Source: Lachnoclostridium sp. An14
GTDB taxonomy: Bacteria > Bacillota > Clostridia > Lachnospirales > Lachnospiraceae
Direction of reading: 5' to 3'
DNA: 64,000 nucleotides
Assembly: GCF_002160755.1 (NCBI RefSeq)
Contig: NZ_NFLE01000004.1
Location: 62,001-126,000, forward strand
Each line of letters begins with the position of its first letter. Position 1 is the stretch's first letter. The notes below the pieces were generated by a model. The model saw nothing but the letters and a program-made list of their open reading frames with translations, did not search any database and had not been told where the DNA came from. Both the position numbers and the translations under genes were made by a program. Positions 26,946 to 35,977 of the stretch are shown piece by piece.

Positions 26946-28315
26946 ACGGGGCCCGCCGGTTTTTCCGGCGATACATTGTCTCCACCGTAGGGATCCTGGC
27001 TCTGTTTTTGGCCGTAAACGGTCTGCTGATCCTGTGGGTGTTCGCCGCCGGAAGCAGAGAAAGGATCGCCGAAACCTTCTCCATAAAAGAACTGTCCAGC
27101 CATATTTCCTGTGAAAACGGAGTCTGGGCCGCCGATGGCGCGGTGTCCGATCTGCTGGAACAGCAGGATGCCTGGGCCATGATCCTGGATGAAACGGGGG
27201 CCGTCGTCTGGGAACGGAATCTTCCAGAAAATCTGCCGAGACGGTATACGGCGGCGGAGGTAGCCTCCTTCAGCCGCTGGTATCTGGAGGACTATCCGGT
27301 GAAGGTCTGGGGGCGGGAGGACGGATGTCTCACGGTGGCCGGGTTTCCTCCTGGCACCTGGGTGAAGTATTATTACGCGGTGGACCGGATTTACCTGGAC
27401 CGCCTTTTGCTGGGGGTCCGTCTCCTCTTTTTCGTAAATCTGGGGATGTTTCTGTTCTTCCTCCTTCGGAATACCAGGCGGGTGGAAAAGGCGGTGACAC
27501 CGGTTCTTTGGGGGATCCAGGAGCTGGCGGCCGGCCGGTTCTGCCGCCTGGAGGAGCGGGGAGAGTTAGGGGAGGTCAAGGCGGGGCTGAACCGGGCGGC
27601 GGACTGCTTAAAAAAGAAGGACAACACGCGGGCGGAGTGGATCCGCGGGGTTTCCCACGACATCCGCACCCCCCTGTCCATGGTGCTAGGCTACGCCAGC
27701 GAGCTGGAGGAAAATGAGGCCCTGCCTCCCGGAGCCAGGAAACAGGCGGGGATCATCCGTTTCCAGGGGGAACGGATGCGGTCTCTGGTGGACAGCTTAA
27801 ATCTCACAACCAGACTGGAGTACGCCCTGTATCCCCTTCGGCTGGAGCGGCTGGATCCGGTGGAGCTGGGCCGTCAGGCGGTGAGCGGCCTGTTAAACGG
27901 CGGACTGCCGGAGCGGTATAAGGTGGAATTTTCCTGGCTCTGTCCCGGGGAAACAGCCGGTTTCACCGGGGACCGGGACCTGCTTTTGCGGATGCTGGAA
28001 AACCTGCTTGGAAACTGTGTGGCCCACAATCCTCAGGGCTGCCGCATTGTTCTTTCCGTGGGGCTGGAAAAGGGACGCTGGGTTTTTCTTCTTTCCGACG
28101 ACGGAACCGGCATGAGCCGGGAGCGCCTGCAGGCACAGAACCGGGGAGAGGATGGTTTCGTTTCCCGAGAAGGCGGCGGGGGAGAGCACGGCCTGGGGTT
28201 AAAGATCGTGAGGCAGATCGCCAGGGCCCACGGGGGAACGGTGCGGCTGGAACCGGCAGATCCCCATGGCCTTACGGTCCGTGTGGAGCTGCCGGCAGAG
28301 GGGGAGAGCCGCTGA
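26942..28315 (+). CDS. Sensor histidine kinase (BceS/NsaS-like size)
   Basis: 457 residues, GTG start overlapping the regulator stop (GTGA). Two membrane helices (about 15-37 and 155-178) flank a short extracytoplasmic domain. Catalytic motifs: VSHDIRTPLSMVLGY (H box), LENLLGNCVAHNP (N box), SDDGTGMS and HGLGLKIVRQI (G boxes). It signals to the coupled OmpR-type regulator; the neighbouring exporter suggests antimicrobial-peptide sensing. Confidence 0.92.
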   Translation: MNGARRFFRRYIVSTVGILALFLAVNGLLILWVFAAGSRERIAETFSIKELSSHISCENGVWAADGAVSDLLEQQDAWAMILDETGAVVWERNLPENLPRRYTAAEVASFSRWYLEDYPVKVWGREDGCLTVAGFPPGTWVKYYYAVDRIYLDRLLLGVRLLFFVNLGMFLFFLLRNTRRVEKAVTPVLWGIQELAAGRFCRLEERGELGEVKAGLNRAADCLKKKDNTRAEWIRGVSHDIRTPLSMVLGYASELEENEALPPGARKQAGIIRFQGERMRSLVDSLNLTTRLEYALYPLRLERLDPVELGRQAVSGLLNGGLPERYKVEFSWLCPGETAGFTGDRDLLLRMLENLLGNCVAHNPQGCRIVLSVGLEKGRWVFLLSDDGTGMSRERLQAQNRGEDGFVSREGGGGEHGLGLKIVRQIARAHGGTVRLEPADPHGLTVRVELPAEGESR

Positions 28316-28348
28316 CCTCTTTCCCTTCCCTTTTTCCCTGCCATCTGC

Positions 28349-28354
28349 TATAAT
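28349..28354 (+). promoter_or_regulatory. Extended -10 promoter upstream of the YHYH gene
   Basis: TGC followed by a perfect TATAAT, 86 bases before the ATG of the secreted protein gene. No good -35 is visible, consistent with an extended -10 promoter. Confidence 0.45.
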
Positions 28355-28439
28355 TTAAAAAGATACGGTTACAAAAAGCCCGCCCGCCGCTCCGGAGAAA
28401 TCCGCCTGGCGGGCGCGGAAGGAAAAGGGAGGAGACAGT

Positions 28440-29009
28440 ATGAGACAGTTAAAAAAGCTGGGACTGGTCATGGCAGCCTGCGTCTGCCTGTCCACATCCG
28501 TGATGACGGTGACGGAGTGCACGGAGATCGTAGCGGAGGCCCATTCCGGACGCACAGACAGCCACGGAGGCCACCGGGACAATAAAAACAAGAGCGGCCT
28601 GGGGAGCTACCACTACCACTGCGGCGGATACCCGGCCCATCTTCACGAAAACGGCGTATGCCCCTACCGGAGCACCGGAAGCTCCTCCGGCGGGGATCAG
28701 ACGGCCCCTGAGGAAACCCCGAAGGCTGACCGGGACATGATGAAAAACTACAGCGAGGTGTTTGACCCGTCCTATTACTACAGTCAGTACGAGGATCTTC
28801 AGAAAAACATCGGAAATGACGACCTGAAACTGTTTGAGCATTTCTTAAGCTGCGGAATGAAAGAGGGCCGCGTGGGATGCGAGGGATTTGACGTAAACGC
28901 CTACCGGAAGAACAATCCGGACCTGGAGGAGGCATACGGGGATGACCTGCCCCAGTATTACAGCCATTACATCAGCCATGGCTGCCACGAGGGACGCGCC
29001 TGCCGCTGA
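28440..29009 (+). CDS. Secreted YHYH-domain protein
   Basis: 189 residues. Signal peptide (about 1-34, basic start then AACVCLSTSVM), followed by the short YHYH motif region GSYHYHCGGYPAHLH, a histidine/cysteine cluster that could bind metal. The C-terminal half has two copies of a module with FDPSYYYSQYEDLQ...GMKEGR and FDVNAYRKNNPDLE...GCHEGR, a repeat common in surface proteins. Exact role unknown. GGAGGAG precedes the ATG. Confidence 0.7.
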   Translation: MRQLKKLGLVMAACVCLSTSVMTVTECTEIVAEAHSGRTDSHGGHRDNKNKSGLGSYHYHCGGYPAHLHENGVCPYRSTGSSSGGDQTAPEETPKADRDMMKNYSEVFDPSYYYSQYEDLQKNIGNDDLKLFEHFLSCGMKEGRVGCEGFDVNAYRKNNPDLEEAYGDDLPQYYSHYISHGCHEGRACR

Positions 29010-29063
29010 TTTCTCGTGCCAATGGGCCGGAAACGGCAGATAGAAACGGATGGAGGAGAGGGA

Positions 29064-29951
29064 ATGGAATTTCGGGTTCTGTATTATTTTCTCACAGTAG
29101 CCAGGGAGGGAAATATCACGAAGGCGGCGAAGATCCTTCACATCACCCAGCCTACCCTGTCCCGGCAGATGATGCAGCTGGAGTATGAGCTGGGGGTGAA
29201 ACTGTTTGCCCGCAGCAACCACAGCGTGTCCCTGACGGAGGAAGGGATGTTCCTCAAGCGCCGGGCCCAGGAGCTGGTTTCCCTGGCGGAGCGGACGAGG
29301 CAGGAGTTTCAGAGCCGCGCGGAGGACATCAGTGGGGAAATCGTGATCGGCAGCGGAGAATTTCTCAGCAATTCTCTCTTTGCCCAGGTGATGTCCCGGT
29401 TTCACCAGCGTCATCCCCTGGTCCGCTACCGGATTTACAGCGGAAACGCGGACAATATCCGGGATCAGATCGAACAGGGGCTCATCGACTTCGGCATTGT
29501 GCTGGAGCCAGTGGACATCCGCAAATACGATTTTTTAACCCTTCCTGTCACGGAGGAATGGGGGATTTTAGTGCGGGAGGATTCCCGCCTGGCAGAAAAA
29601 GAGGTAATTTGCCCTCAGGATCTGGCGGGAGAGCCTTTGGTCGCCGGGGCGGGGGAGGAGGCCCGCAGCCGGTTCCGCCAGTGGATGGGGGAGTGCTACG
29701 ATCCGGAGCAGATCCTGGTCACCGGAAACCTCCTCTATAACGAAGCGATGATGGTGGAGAGCGGCATGGGTTCCGCCTTTGCCATGAGGCTCAACTGCGA
29801 CTACCGGGGACTGCGCCTGATCCCCCTTCAGCCCGCCATGGAGAGCCGCACCGTCCTGATCTGGAAGAAAGACCAGGTGTTTTCCCAGGCGGTGGGGGAG
29901 TTTCTGCGGTTTGTGAGGGAAGATCTGGCGGAGAAACGGGAGTTTCCTTAG
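29064..29951 (+). CDS. LysR-family transcriptional regulator
   Basis: 295 residues. HTH (1-60: YFLTVAREGNITKAAKIL, HITQPTLSRQMMQLE) and a substrate-binding-like effector domain (about 90-290). ATG 29064 follows GGAGGAGAGGGA; an in-frame ATG at 29016 adds a non-family extension. The nitroreductase gene 150 bases downstream on the same strand is a possible target, as in many LysR-oxidoreductase pairs. Confidence 0.9.
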   Translation: MEFRVLYYFLTVAREGNITKAAKILHITQPTLSRQMMQLEYELGVKLFARSNHSVSLTEEGMFLKRRAQELVSLAERTRQEFQSRAEDISGEIVIGSGEFLSNSLFAQVMSRFHQRHPLVRYRIYSGNADNIRDQIEQGLIDFGIVLEPVDIRKYDFLTLPVTEEWGILVREDSRLAEKEVICPQDLAGEPLVAGAGEEARSRFRQWMGECYDPEQILVTGNLLYNEAMMVESGMGSAFAMRLNCDYRGLRLIPLQPAMESRTVLIWKKDQVFSQAVGEFLRFVREDLAEKREFP

Positions 29952-30040
29952 ACGCGGGAAACGGAGAGAGGAGAGCAGGCAGCGGACATCTGAAAACCTG
30001 CCATGCAGAAAACGCATTCCTGGCTGCGGAATTTAAGTAT

Positions 30041-30069
30041 TTTACATTTTTTCCCGTCAGGGTTACACT
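30041..30069 (+). promoter_or_regulatory. Promoter of the nitroreductase gene
   Basis: TTTACA (30041-30046), 17-base spacer, TACACT (30064-30069), 32 bases before the ATG. No terminator is clear between lysR and this gene. Confidence 0.45.
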
Positions 30070-30100
30070 ATAGGAAACGGAGAAAGAGGAGGAAGGAAAC

Positions 30101-30613
30101 ATGGAATTTTCAGAAGTAGTAAAAAACAGGTATTCCTGTAAAAAATTTGACGGCCGTCCCGTGGAGCCGGCCAAACTGGAGGCCATCCTGCAGGCGGGGC
30201 GCCTGGCGCCTACGGCCAAAAACCTTCAGGAGCAGCGGATCTACGTGGTGCAGTCGGAGGAGGGCCTCGCGAAGCTGGATCAGGCTACGCCCTGCCGCTA
30301 CGGGGCGTCCACCGTGCTGGTGGTGGCCTTTGACAAAACCAACGTGTTCACCTATCCCGGCGGAAAGCGGGATTCCGGCGTGGAGGACGCCACCATTGTG
30401 GCCACCCATCTGATGTTAGCCGCCGCGGACGCCGGTGTGGACAGCTGCTGGATCAATTTCTTCAACCCGGAGGAGCTGGCAGGGAGCCTTGGCCTGCCGG
30501 AAAATGAGGAAATTCTGATGCTTTTGGATCTGGGCTACGCCGCGGAGGGCACCGGCCCCCTGGCGCCTCACAGCCAGAGAAAAGACCTTTCCCAGACTGT
30601 AGCCTGGATGTAA
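30101..30613 (+). CDS. Nitroreductase-family flavoprotein
   Basis: 170 residues, FMN-dependent NAD(P)H oxidoreductase fold. NRYSCKKFDGRPV (FMN-phosphate binding Arg-Ser-like start), LQAGRLAPTAKNLQ and ATHLMLAAADAGVDSCWI are family blocks. Short class without the long C-terminal extension. Physiological substrate cannot be told; typical roles are nitroaromatic or quinone reduction. Ended by a strong terminator. Confidence 0.88.
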   Translation: MEFSEVVKNRYSCKKFDGRPVEPAKLEAILQAGRLAPTAKNLQEQRIYVVQSEEGLAKLDQATPCRYGASTVLVVAFDKTNVFTYPGGKRDSGVEDATIVATHLMLAAADAGVDSCWINFFNPEELAGSLGLPENEEILMLLDLGYAAEGTGPLAPHSQRKDLSQTVAWM

Positions 30614-30692
30614 GGGAGTAAGGGCGCCGTGGGCTGTTAAGGCGAGACGGTGGGACAGACAGGCAGAGAAAGAAAAATCCTGGAAAATCATA

Positions 30693-30746
30693 GGGGCTGG
30701 GGCCCTGGCATTGGCAGCGGTTGCCATGCCGGGCACCAGCCCTTTT
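30693..30746 (+). terminator. Long-stem terminator after the nitroreductase gene
   Basis: GGGCTGG...GGCA...TGCC...CCAGCCC forms a long interrupted stem followed by TTTT. It is the only feature before repeat copies B and C in the 30614-31030 gap. Confidence 0.75.
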
Positions 30747-30797
30747 CTGGTGCCATAGAAAACTGGGGTTTCTATGACACAAACGCCTCCTGCGGGA

Positions 30798-30875
30798 GGC
30801 ACACTCCGCGCAGCGGAAGATGGCTGCTGGCGCAGCCGCGCTCCGGCGCGGGTATTCGCTACACGCACACTTTTT
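30798..30875 (+). repeat. Dispersed GC-rich repeat, copy B
   Basis: 78 bases beginning GGCACACTCCGCGCAG and ending in GCACACTTTTT, with internal GGCTGCTGGCGCAGCC and CGCGCTCCGGCGCG hairpins. Same orientation as C, D and E. Confidence 0.85.
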
Positions 30876-30900
30876 CATTTATAAGAATGCTTCGCAAGGA

Positions 30901-30978
30901 GGCACACTCCGCGCAAAGGAAGATGGCCGTTGACGCAGCCGCGCTCCGGCGCGGGTGTACGCTTGGCGCACACTTTTT
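30901..30978 (+). repeat. Dispersed GC-rich repeat, copy C
   Basis: 78 bases, closely matching copy B and separated from it by 25 bases. Begins GGCACACTCCGCGCAAAGGA and ends GGCGCACACTTTTT. Confidence 0.85.
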
Positions 30979-31030
30979 AAATTTAGCAACCATATAGATA
31001 ATGGAAGAAATCCGCGGAAAGTTCGGGTGA

Positions 31031-32062
31031 TTACTGATCCCCCACGGACCACACGTGCTCCTCCTTCGCGGCTGCCGCCGTATTCTGGGCCATGACGCCT
31101 ACCAGGCGGTGGGGGAGGTAAGGCTCCTCCAGCCACGCCAGCTCCTCATGGGTCAGGGAGAGATCCACCGCCTTTGCCGCCCCCTCGATGTGGTGGGATT
31201 TTGTGGCGCCTACCACCGGCGAAGTGGTCTTAGCCAGCAGCCACGCCAGGGAGATCTCCGTCATGGACACCTCGTGGCGGTCCGCCAGCTCTGCCACCCG
31301 GCGGATGATCACGCCGTCCTGGCTGGCGGTGGCGTCGTATTTGAATCTGGCGTAATCGTCCTCCTGCAGCCGCTTGGAGGTTTCCTCCGGATGGCGGGAG
31401 AGACGGCCGCCGGCCAGGGCGCTGTAAGGCGTCAGGGCGATGCGCTCCTCCCGGCAGTAGGGAACCATTTCCCGCTCCTCCTCCCGGAAAATCAGGTTGT
31501 AGTGCCCCTGTACAGAGACGAATTTCGCGAAACCCTCCCGCTCCGCCAGAGCGTTGGCCTTGCAGAGCTGCCAGGCGTAGCAGTTGGAAATGCCGATGTA
31601 GCGGGTTTTTCCCGCCTTCACCATCCGGTTTAACCCGTCCATGATCTCGTAGAGGGGCGTCTCATAGTCCCACATATGGTAGATGTAGAGATCCACATGA
31701 TCCATGCCCAGATTTTTCAGGCTCTTGTCCAGCATTCTTTCGATGTGCCGCTGGCCGCTGATTCCGGCCTGGATGTCCTCCGGCGTGCGGGGCAGGAATT
31801 TAGTGGCCACCACCACCTCGTCCCGGCTTGCGAAGTCCTTTAAAGCCCGGCCCAGATACTGCTCGCTGGTGCCGCTCTGGTAGGCGATGGCCGTGTCGAA
31901 AAAGTTCACGCCCAGCTCCAGGCCCCGCCGGATGATCCGCCGGGAGTTCTCCTCATCCAGGGTCCAGCTGTGCTGTCCGCGGGCGGGATCCCCGAATCCC
32001 ATGCAGCCCATGCAGACACGGGACACCTTCAGATCCGAGGTTCCAAGGGTTGTGTATTTCAT
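31031..32062 (-). CDS. Aldo/keto reductase
   Basis: 343-residue NADP-dependent TIM-barrel oxidoreductase. TLGTSDLKVSRVCMGCMGFG at the start, catalytic Asp/Tyr in FFDTAIAYQSGTSEQYLGRAL, Lys in VVVATKF and His in YIYHMWD, then WLLAKTTSPVVGATK. ATG 32062 has GGAGG upstream; the longer start at 32083 contains that ribosome site in its coding region. It sits 32 bases after the flavodoxin-like gene, likely the same operon. Confidence 0.92.
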   Translation of the reverse strand: MKYTTLGTSDLKVSRVCMGCMGFGDPARGQHSWTLDEENSRRIIRRGLELGVNFFDTAIAYQSGTSEQYLGRALKDFASRDEVVVATKFLPRTPEDIQAGISGQRHIERMLDKSLKNLGMDHVDLYIYHMWDYETPLYEIMDGLNRMVKAGKTRYIGISNCYAWQLCKANALAEREGFAKFVSVQGHYNLIFREEEREMVPYCREERIALTPYSALAGGRLSRHPEETSKRLQEDDYARFKYDATASQDGVIIRRVAELADRHEVSMTEISLAWLLAKTTSPVVGATKSHHIEGAAKAVDLSLTHEELAWLEEPYLPHRLVGVMAQNTAAAAKEEHVWSVGDQ

Positions 32063-32094
32063 TTTGTAAATGCCTCCTTTCACAGTCTTCCGGC

Positions 32095-32631
32095 TTATGA
32101 CAGCGAACGGCCAAAGGCGTAGGCCTTCCTGGGAAACTCGCTCTCCTCCGTCATGGAGACGGTGCCGCAGCCCGTTCCCAGGATCGTTCCCATGTCCTGG
32201 AAATTCAGATAGCGGCAGAGGGTTTCGTAGTGGAACTTCAAAGCCTCCATGGTCCAGTCATTGCTGTCCCAGGCGGCGGCGATGAGGGCGGCCTTCATGC
32301 CCTTGGAGGACAGCTGGCCGTTAAAGCTGTAGAACCGGTCAATGACGGTTTTTAACTGGGCGGACATCCCGAAATAGTAGAGAGGGGTCACGAAAACCAC
32401 CATGTCTGCCGCCAGAATCTCCCTTCGCACCGTCTCCATATCGTCCTTCTGGCAGCAGGAGCGGGACATTCCGCAGGCGTCACAGGCGACGCAGGGGTGA
32501 AGGCTGGCCCGGGCGGCGTCAAACACCGTCACCGTATGTCCCGCCTCCCTGGCTCCGCGGATGAAATGCTCCGCCAGCAGGTTGGACGAGCCGTGTTTGT
32601 GGGGGCTGCTTTCTATTACCAGTAAATTCAT
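32095..32631 (-). CDS. Flavodoxin-like NAD(P)H-dependent oxidoreductase (iron-sulfur flavoprotein type)
   Basis: 178 residues. SSPHKHGSSNLLAEHFIRGA is the FMN-phosphate loop; a CVACDACGMSRSCCQKDD cluster resembles the compact Cys motif of iron-sulfur flavoproteins; TPLYYFGMSAQLKTVIDR is the second FMN contact. Upstream of the aldo/keto reductase in one operon, so the two may act in the same detoxification or redox response. GGAGGAACAACT precedes the ATG. Confidence 0.88.
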   Translation of the reverse strand: MNLLVIESSPHKHGSSNLLAEHFIRGAREAGHTVTVFDAARASLHPCVACDACGMSRSCCQKDDMETVRREILAADMVVFVTPLYYFGMSAQLKTVIDRFYSFNGQLSSKGMKAALIAAAWDSNDWTMEALKFHYETLCRYLNFQDMGTILGTGCGTVSMTEESEFPRKAYAFGRSLS

Positions 32632-32949
32632 AGTTGTTCCTCCTTTTTCCCTTCATGATACCTCCATTGTACCGTGAGAGGGCCATTCTGTCCAATGCCT
32701 GCCGCGGATTTCCGTCCATGCCCGGAGGGCATGGGGCCTGCCCGGCCAGCGGCTGGAGGAAATACAAAGGAAACGCCGCCGGCAAAACAAAAGGGCGCCG
32801 GACACTCTCCAGGCGGAGCGGAGCGAGAATCCGGTTGCGGGCCGCCCTGTCTGTGGTATACTGGGATCAGGGAAAGGGCGCGTTTCCTTTTGACCGTCTG
32901 TGGCGGAACGCGGCGGCAGTTAGGATGCCGGATCGGAAACAGATGCCGC

Positions 32950-33020
32950 CGCGGGGAGGAAAATGGCTGCGGACGCAGCCGCGCTCCGGCGCGAGTGTGA
33001 GCTGTTGCGCGCACTTTTTA
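32950..33020 (+). repeat. Dispersed GC-rich repeat, copy D
   Basis: Shares the central GGACGCAGCCGCGCTCCGGC core and ends GCGCACTTTTTA; the left end is more diverged. Lies just before the broken gene at 33037. The rest of the 32632-33036 gap has a weak plus-strand promoter candidate (TTGCGG 32835, TATACT 32857) and no gene. Confidence 0.7.
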
Positions 33021-33036
33021 AGAAAGGAGGAGGCTT

Positions 33037-33631
33037 ATGCAGAGCAGAACTGTGAAAAAATGTCTGAAGGAAATCGTCAGCCCGTCTCTTTCGGAGCTGG
33101 GATTTCAGCTGAGGGAGCAGGTGACCGTGGAGCGGGAACGGATATGGTGCTACTGGAAGGTGATCAACGGGGAGAAGTGCGAGATCATTTTCCGGGTGTC
33201 CATTTTAAACGCTATCACCGTGGATCTGATCATCCCGCCCATGATTCAGGTTTCCCTGGTGGATGTGGATCCCCAGGCATCCTTTGACAAAACGGACATG
33301 ACCGCTAACGCGGTCATCACGAATCATGAAAGCCAGATGGCTCCACGCCTACGGCGTTCCCGCCATCTGCCGACGGTATTCGAAATCCGGGCTACCGCCC
33401 TCCTTTCTCATACCGTCTTGCCCGTCTGATGCCGATATATCTGTGCGCGCGAGCACGCCCATCTATACCGGCGCCATCCGGGGCTTTCATAGTAAAATGT
33501 GGGGGTATCGGTTTGACTCCGAGGAACGGTTCCGGGAGCAGTTAAAAGCGTTGACAGGCTTGCTCCTGGAAAAGGGAGTCCCCAGGCTGGAGCAGATGGC
33601 AAACAGGGGAAAACCGGGGCCTTATGCCTAA
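33037..33631 (+). pseudogene. Interrupted hypothetical gene
   Basis: Frame 1 (33037-33429) begins after AAGGAGGAGG with a plausible globular protein (KKCLKEIVSPSLSELGFQL, then CEIIFRVSILNAITVDLII). Its sense ends near 33325. A different frame resumes around 33460 with GFHSKMWGYRFDSEERFREQ and a helical tail to 33631. Between them lie two inverted repeats (33334-33341 with 33362-33369; 33372-33379 with 33410-33417) in unlike sequence. It looks like one gene of about 190 residues split by a small palindromic insertion or rearrangement. Function unknown. Confidence 0.55.
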
Positions 33632-33706
33632 AAGGCATTTCTGGAAATAACACACAGGTATTAGACAGGAGAAGGCGGAGGGATTAAAATAAAAGCAGTA
33701 AAAAAG

Positions 33707-33784
33707 GGCGCACTCCGCGCAAAGGAATATGGCTGCTGACGCAGCCGCGCGGCGGCGCGAATGTTCGCCAAGCGCACACTTTTT
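33707..33784 (+). repeat. Dispersed GC-rich repeat, copy E
   Basis: 78 bases; GGCGCACTCCGCGCAAAGGA start, GGCTGCTGACGCAGCC hairpin, GCGCACACTTTTTA end. It lies in the 33632-33938 gap, which otherwise shows no gene. Confidence 0.85.
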
Positions 33785-33938
33785 ATCCGGGCGGAGCTCG
33801 CCTCCCGCCGGAACCTGCTTTGTCCTGACGCCTTCTTTGGCCTTTTTCGGCCGGAGGAAGGGGCTTTGATGGCCGGAGGGAAGACCTTGGAGAGGGTCGG
33901 TAAACACTACTACTCTAAAAATAAGAGAGGTATGGCAT

Positions 33939-34673
33939 ATGGCAGTAAAACAGACGGCAGGAAGAAGGGACCTGGGGGAGTTTGCCCCGAAGTTTGCCCA
34001 GTTAAACGATGACGTATTATTTGGAGAGGTGTGGAGCAGGGAAGGCCTTTTGTCCCTGCGGGACCGCTCCCTGGTGACGGTGGTTTCCCTTATGGCTCAG
34101 GGTCTGGTGGATTCCTCCTTCCAGTATCACCTGATGACGGCGAAACAGAACGGCATCACAAGGACGGAGATCGCCGAGATTCTCACCCACGCGGCATTTT
34201 ACGCCGGCTGGCCCAAAGCCTGGGCGGCATTTCGCATGGCCAAAGAGGTCTGGGCTGATGAGGACGACGGGAAAAAGGGCGGAATGTTCGGCCTGGGACA
34301 GCCCAACGACGCCTATGCCCAGTATTTTATCGGTCAGAGCTACTTAAATCTCCTGACCACAGAGGGCGTGGTCCTCTCCAACGTGACCTTTGAGCCGGGC
34401 TGCCGCAACAACTGGCACATCCACCACGCGGACAAAGGCGGCGGACAGCTCCTTTTATGCACCGACGGCCGCGGCTGGTATCAGGAGTGGGGCAAAGAGG
34501 CCAGGGCCCTGAACCCGGGCGATGTGGTGCTGATCCCCGCGGGAGTCAAGCACTGGCACGGAGCCGCCTCCGACAGCTGGTTCTCCCACCTGGCCATGGA
34601 GGTGCCGGGAGAAAATCCCTCCAACGAATGGCTGGAGCCGGTGAACGACGAGGAGTACGGAAAGCTGGGATAA
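33939..34673 (+). CDS. Carboxymuconolactone decarboxylase-like and cupin fusion protein
   Basis: 244 residues. Residues about 25-105 are a CMD/AhpD-like helical domain (LRDRSLVTVVSLMAQG, TRTEIAEILTHAAFYAGWPKAWAAF), lacking an obvious CxxC redox pair. Residues about 130-235 are a cupin (NNWHIHHADKGGGQLLL, LNPGDVVLIPAGVKHWHGA) with His ligands for a metal. Such fusions are common in gut anaerobes; the reaction is not established. AGAGAGG precedes the ATG. Confidence 0.85.
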   Translation: MAVKQTAGRRDLGEFAPKFAQLNDDVLFGEVWSREGLLSLRDRSLVTVVSLMAQGLVDSSFQYHLMTAKQNGITRTEIAEILTHAAFYAGWPKAWAAFRMAKEVWADEDDGKKGGMFGLGQPNDAYAQYFIGQSYLNLLTTEGVVLSNVTFEPGCRNNWHIHHADKGGGQLLLCTDGRGWYQEWGKEARALNPGDVVLIPAGVKHWHGAASDSWFSHLAMEVPGENPSNEWLEPVNDEEYGKLG

Positions 34674-34765
34674 GGTAGATTATTTCCGGCTTTGGTGGTA
34701 AACTATCCTTAAATACAGAGAGGGCCGGGAAAACGGTCCGCCTCCAGGATAAAGGAGCCAAAGCC

Positions 34766-35959
34766 GTGAATATACCCACCAAGCGCCGTGTATTTGAAAT
34801 TCTCCAGACAGGCAGGGACCAGGACCGGGTCAGCATTGCCTTCGACTTTTTCATCGCGTTTATCGTATTTCTCAATTTATTTGCCACATTGTTTGAAACC
34901 TTCGACCAGTCGCGGCCCTATCTGCCCTATCTGCGGGGGATCGAACTTGTGACGTCCTGTATTTTCGCGGCCGAGTACATTCTCAGGCTCTGGACCGCGG
35001 AATATCTCTATCCCCGAAAGGGAAAGCTGCGGGCGAAACTGTCTTTTGCCGGCTCCTTTTTCGGCGTGATCGACCTTCTTTCCTTTTTGCCCTATTTTCT
35101 TCCGGTGGTGTTTCCCATGGGGATTGTCACCTTCCGGATGTTCCGGGTGGTGCGCATTTTCCGCCTGTTCCGCATCAATACCTATTACGACGCCTTCAAC
35201 GTGATCACCGACGTCCTCCGGGACAAGAGGGATCAGATCTTTTCCTCCGTCTGCATCCTACTGATCCTGATTGTGGCCGCTTCTTTGGTGATGTACAGCC
35301 TGGAGCACCAGGTTCAGCCTGACAAGTTCCAGAACGCCTTCTCCGGCATCTGGTGGGCGGTTTCCACCCTTCTGACCGTGGGCTACGGCGACATTTACCC
35401 GGTGACCAACGCGGGACAGCTGGTGGGAATCGTCATCGCCTTTCTCGGGGTGGGGACGGTGGCCATCCCCACCGGTATTATTTCCGCCGGTTTTGTGGAA
35501 CAGTACACCCGTTTAAAATCTATGGCGGACTACTCCGGGGAGACGGACATCCGCTTTATCAGCCTGATGGTGGGAGAGGGCCATCCCTGGGAGAATCTGC
35601 AGGTCAGGGATCTGCCTTTGCCGCCGGGCATGATCCTGGCGGTGATCCGCCGGGGGAAACAGACCATTGTCCCCAGGGGAAATATCCGTCTTATGACAGG
35701 CGACCGCATGGTCTTCGGGGCGGAGGGCGTGGCCGGAGAGGAAGGAATCACGTTAAAGGAGCTGCGGCTGAGGGAGAGCCATCCCTGGGTGGGGAAGGGC
35801 ATCCGGGATTTAGATATTTCCCGCCAGACCTTGATTGTGCTGGTGCGGCGGGAGCAGAAACTGCTGATCCCCAACGGCTCCTCTGTGCTCCGCGCCGGGG
35901 ACGAGCTGGTGCTCTACACCAAACGGGACGTGCGGGACAGCGTGGAAATTGAGGTTTAG
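34766..35959 (+). CDS. Voltage-gated-type potassium channel with TrkA-C domains
   Basis: 397 residues with six membrane helices (about 20-240). Helix S4 carries spaced arginines (FRMFRVVRIFRLFRI), and the pore has the K+ selectivity filter LTVGYGDIYP. Two TrkA-C/RCK_C-like lobes follow (about 255-320 and 325-395), probable ligand-gating domains. Begins with GTG at 34766 after AAAGGAG. Mediates regulated K+ flux across the membrane. Confidence 0.92.
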   Translation: MNIPTKRRVFEILQTGRDQDRVSIAFDFFIAFIVFLNLFATLFETFDQSRPYLPYLRGIELVTSCIFAAEYILRLWTAEYLYPRKGKLRAKLSFAGSFFGVIDLLSFLPYFLPVVFPMGIVTFRMFRVVRIFRLFRINTYYDAFNVITDVLRDKRDQIFSSVCILLILIVAASLVMYSLEHQVQPDKFQNAFSGIWWAVSTLLTVGYGDIYPVTNAGQLVGIVIAFLGVGTVAIPTGIISAGFVEQYTRLKSMADYSGETDIRFISLMVGEGHPWENLQVRDLPLPPGMILAVIRRGKQTIVPRGNIRLMTGDRMVFGAEGVAGEEGITLKELRLRESHPWVGKGIRDLDISRQTLIVLVRREQKLLIPNGSSVLRAGDELVLYTKRDVRDSVEIEV

Positions 35960-35977
35960 GAGAGAGGAGGACGGAAT

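Noticed and set aside
30798-33784. CRISPR array
   Set aside because: The repeats are ~78 bases, irregularly spaced by up to kilobases, with no uniform spacers and no cas genes.
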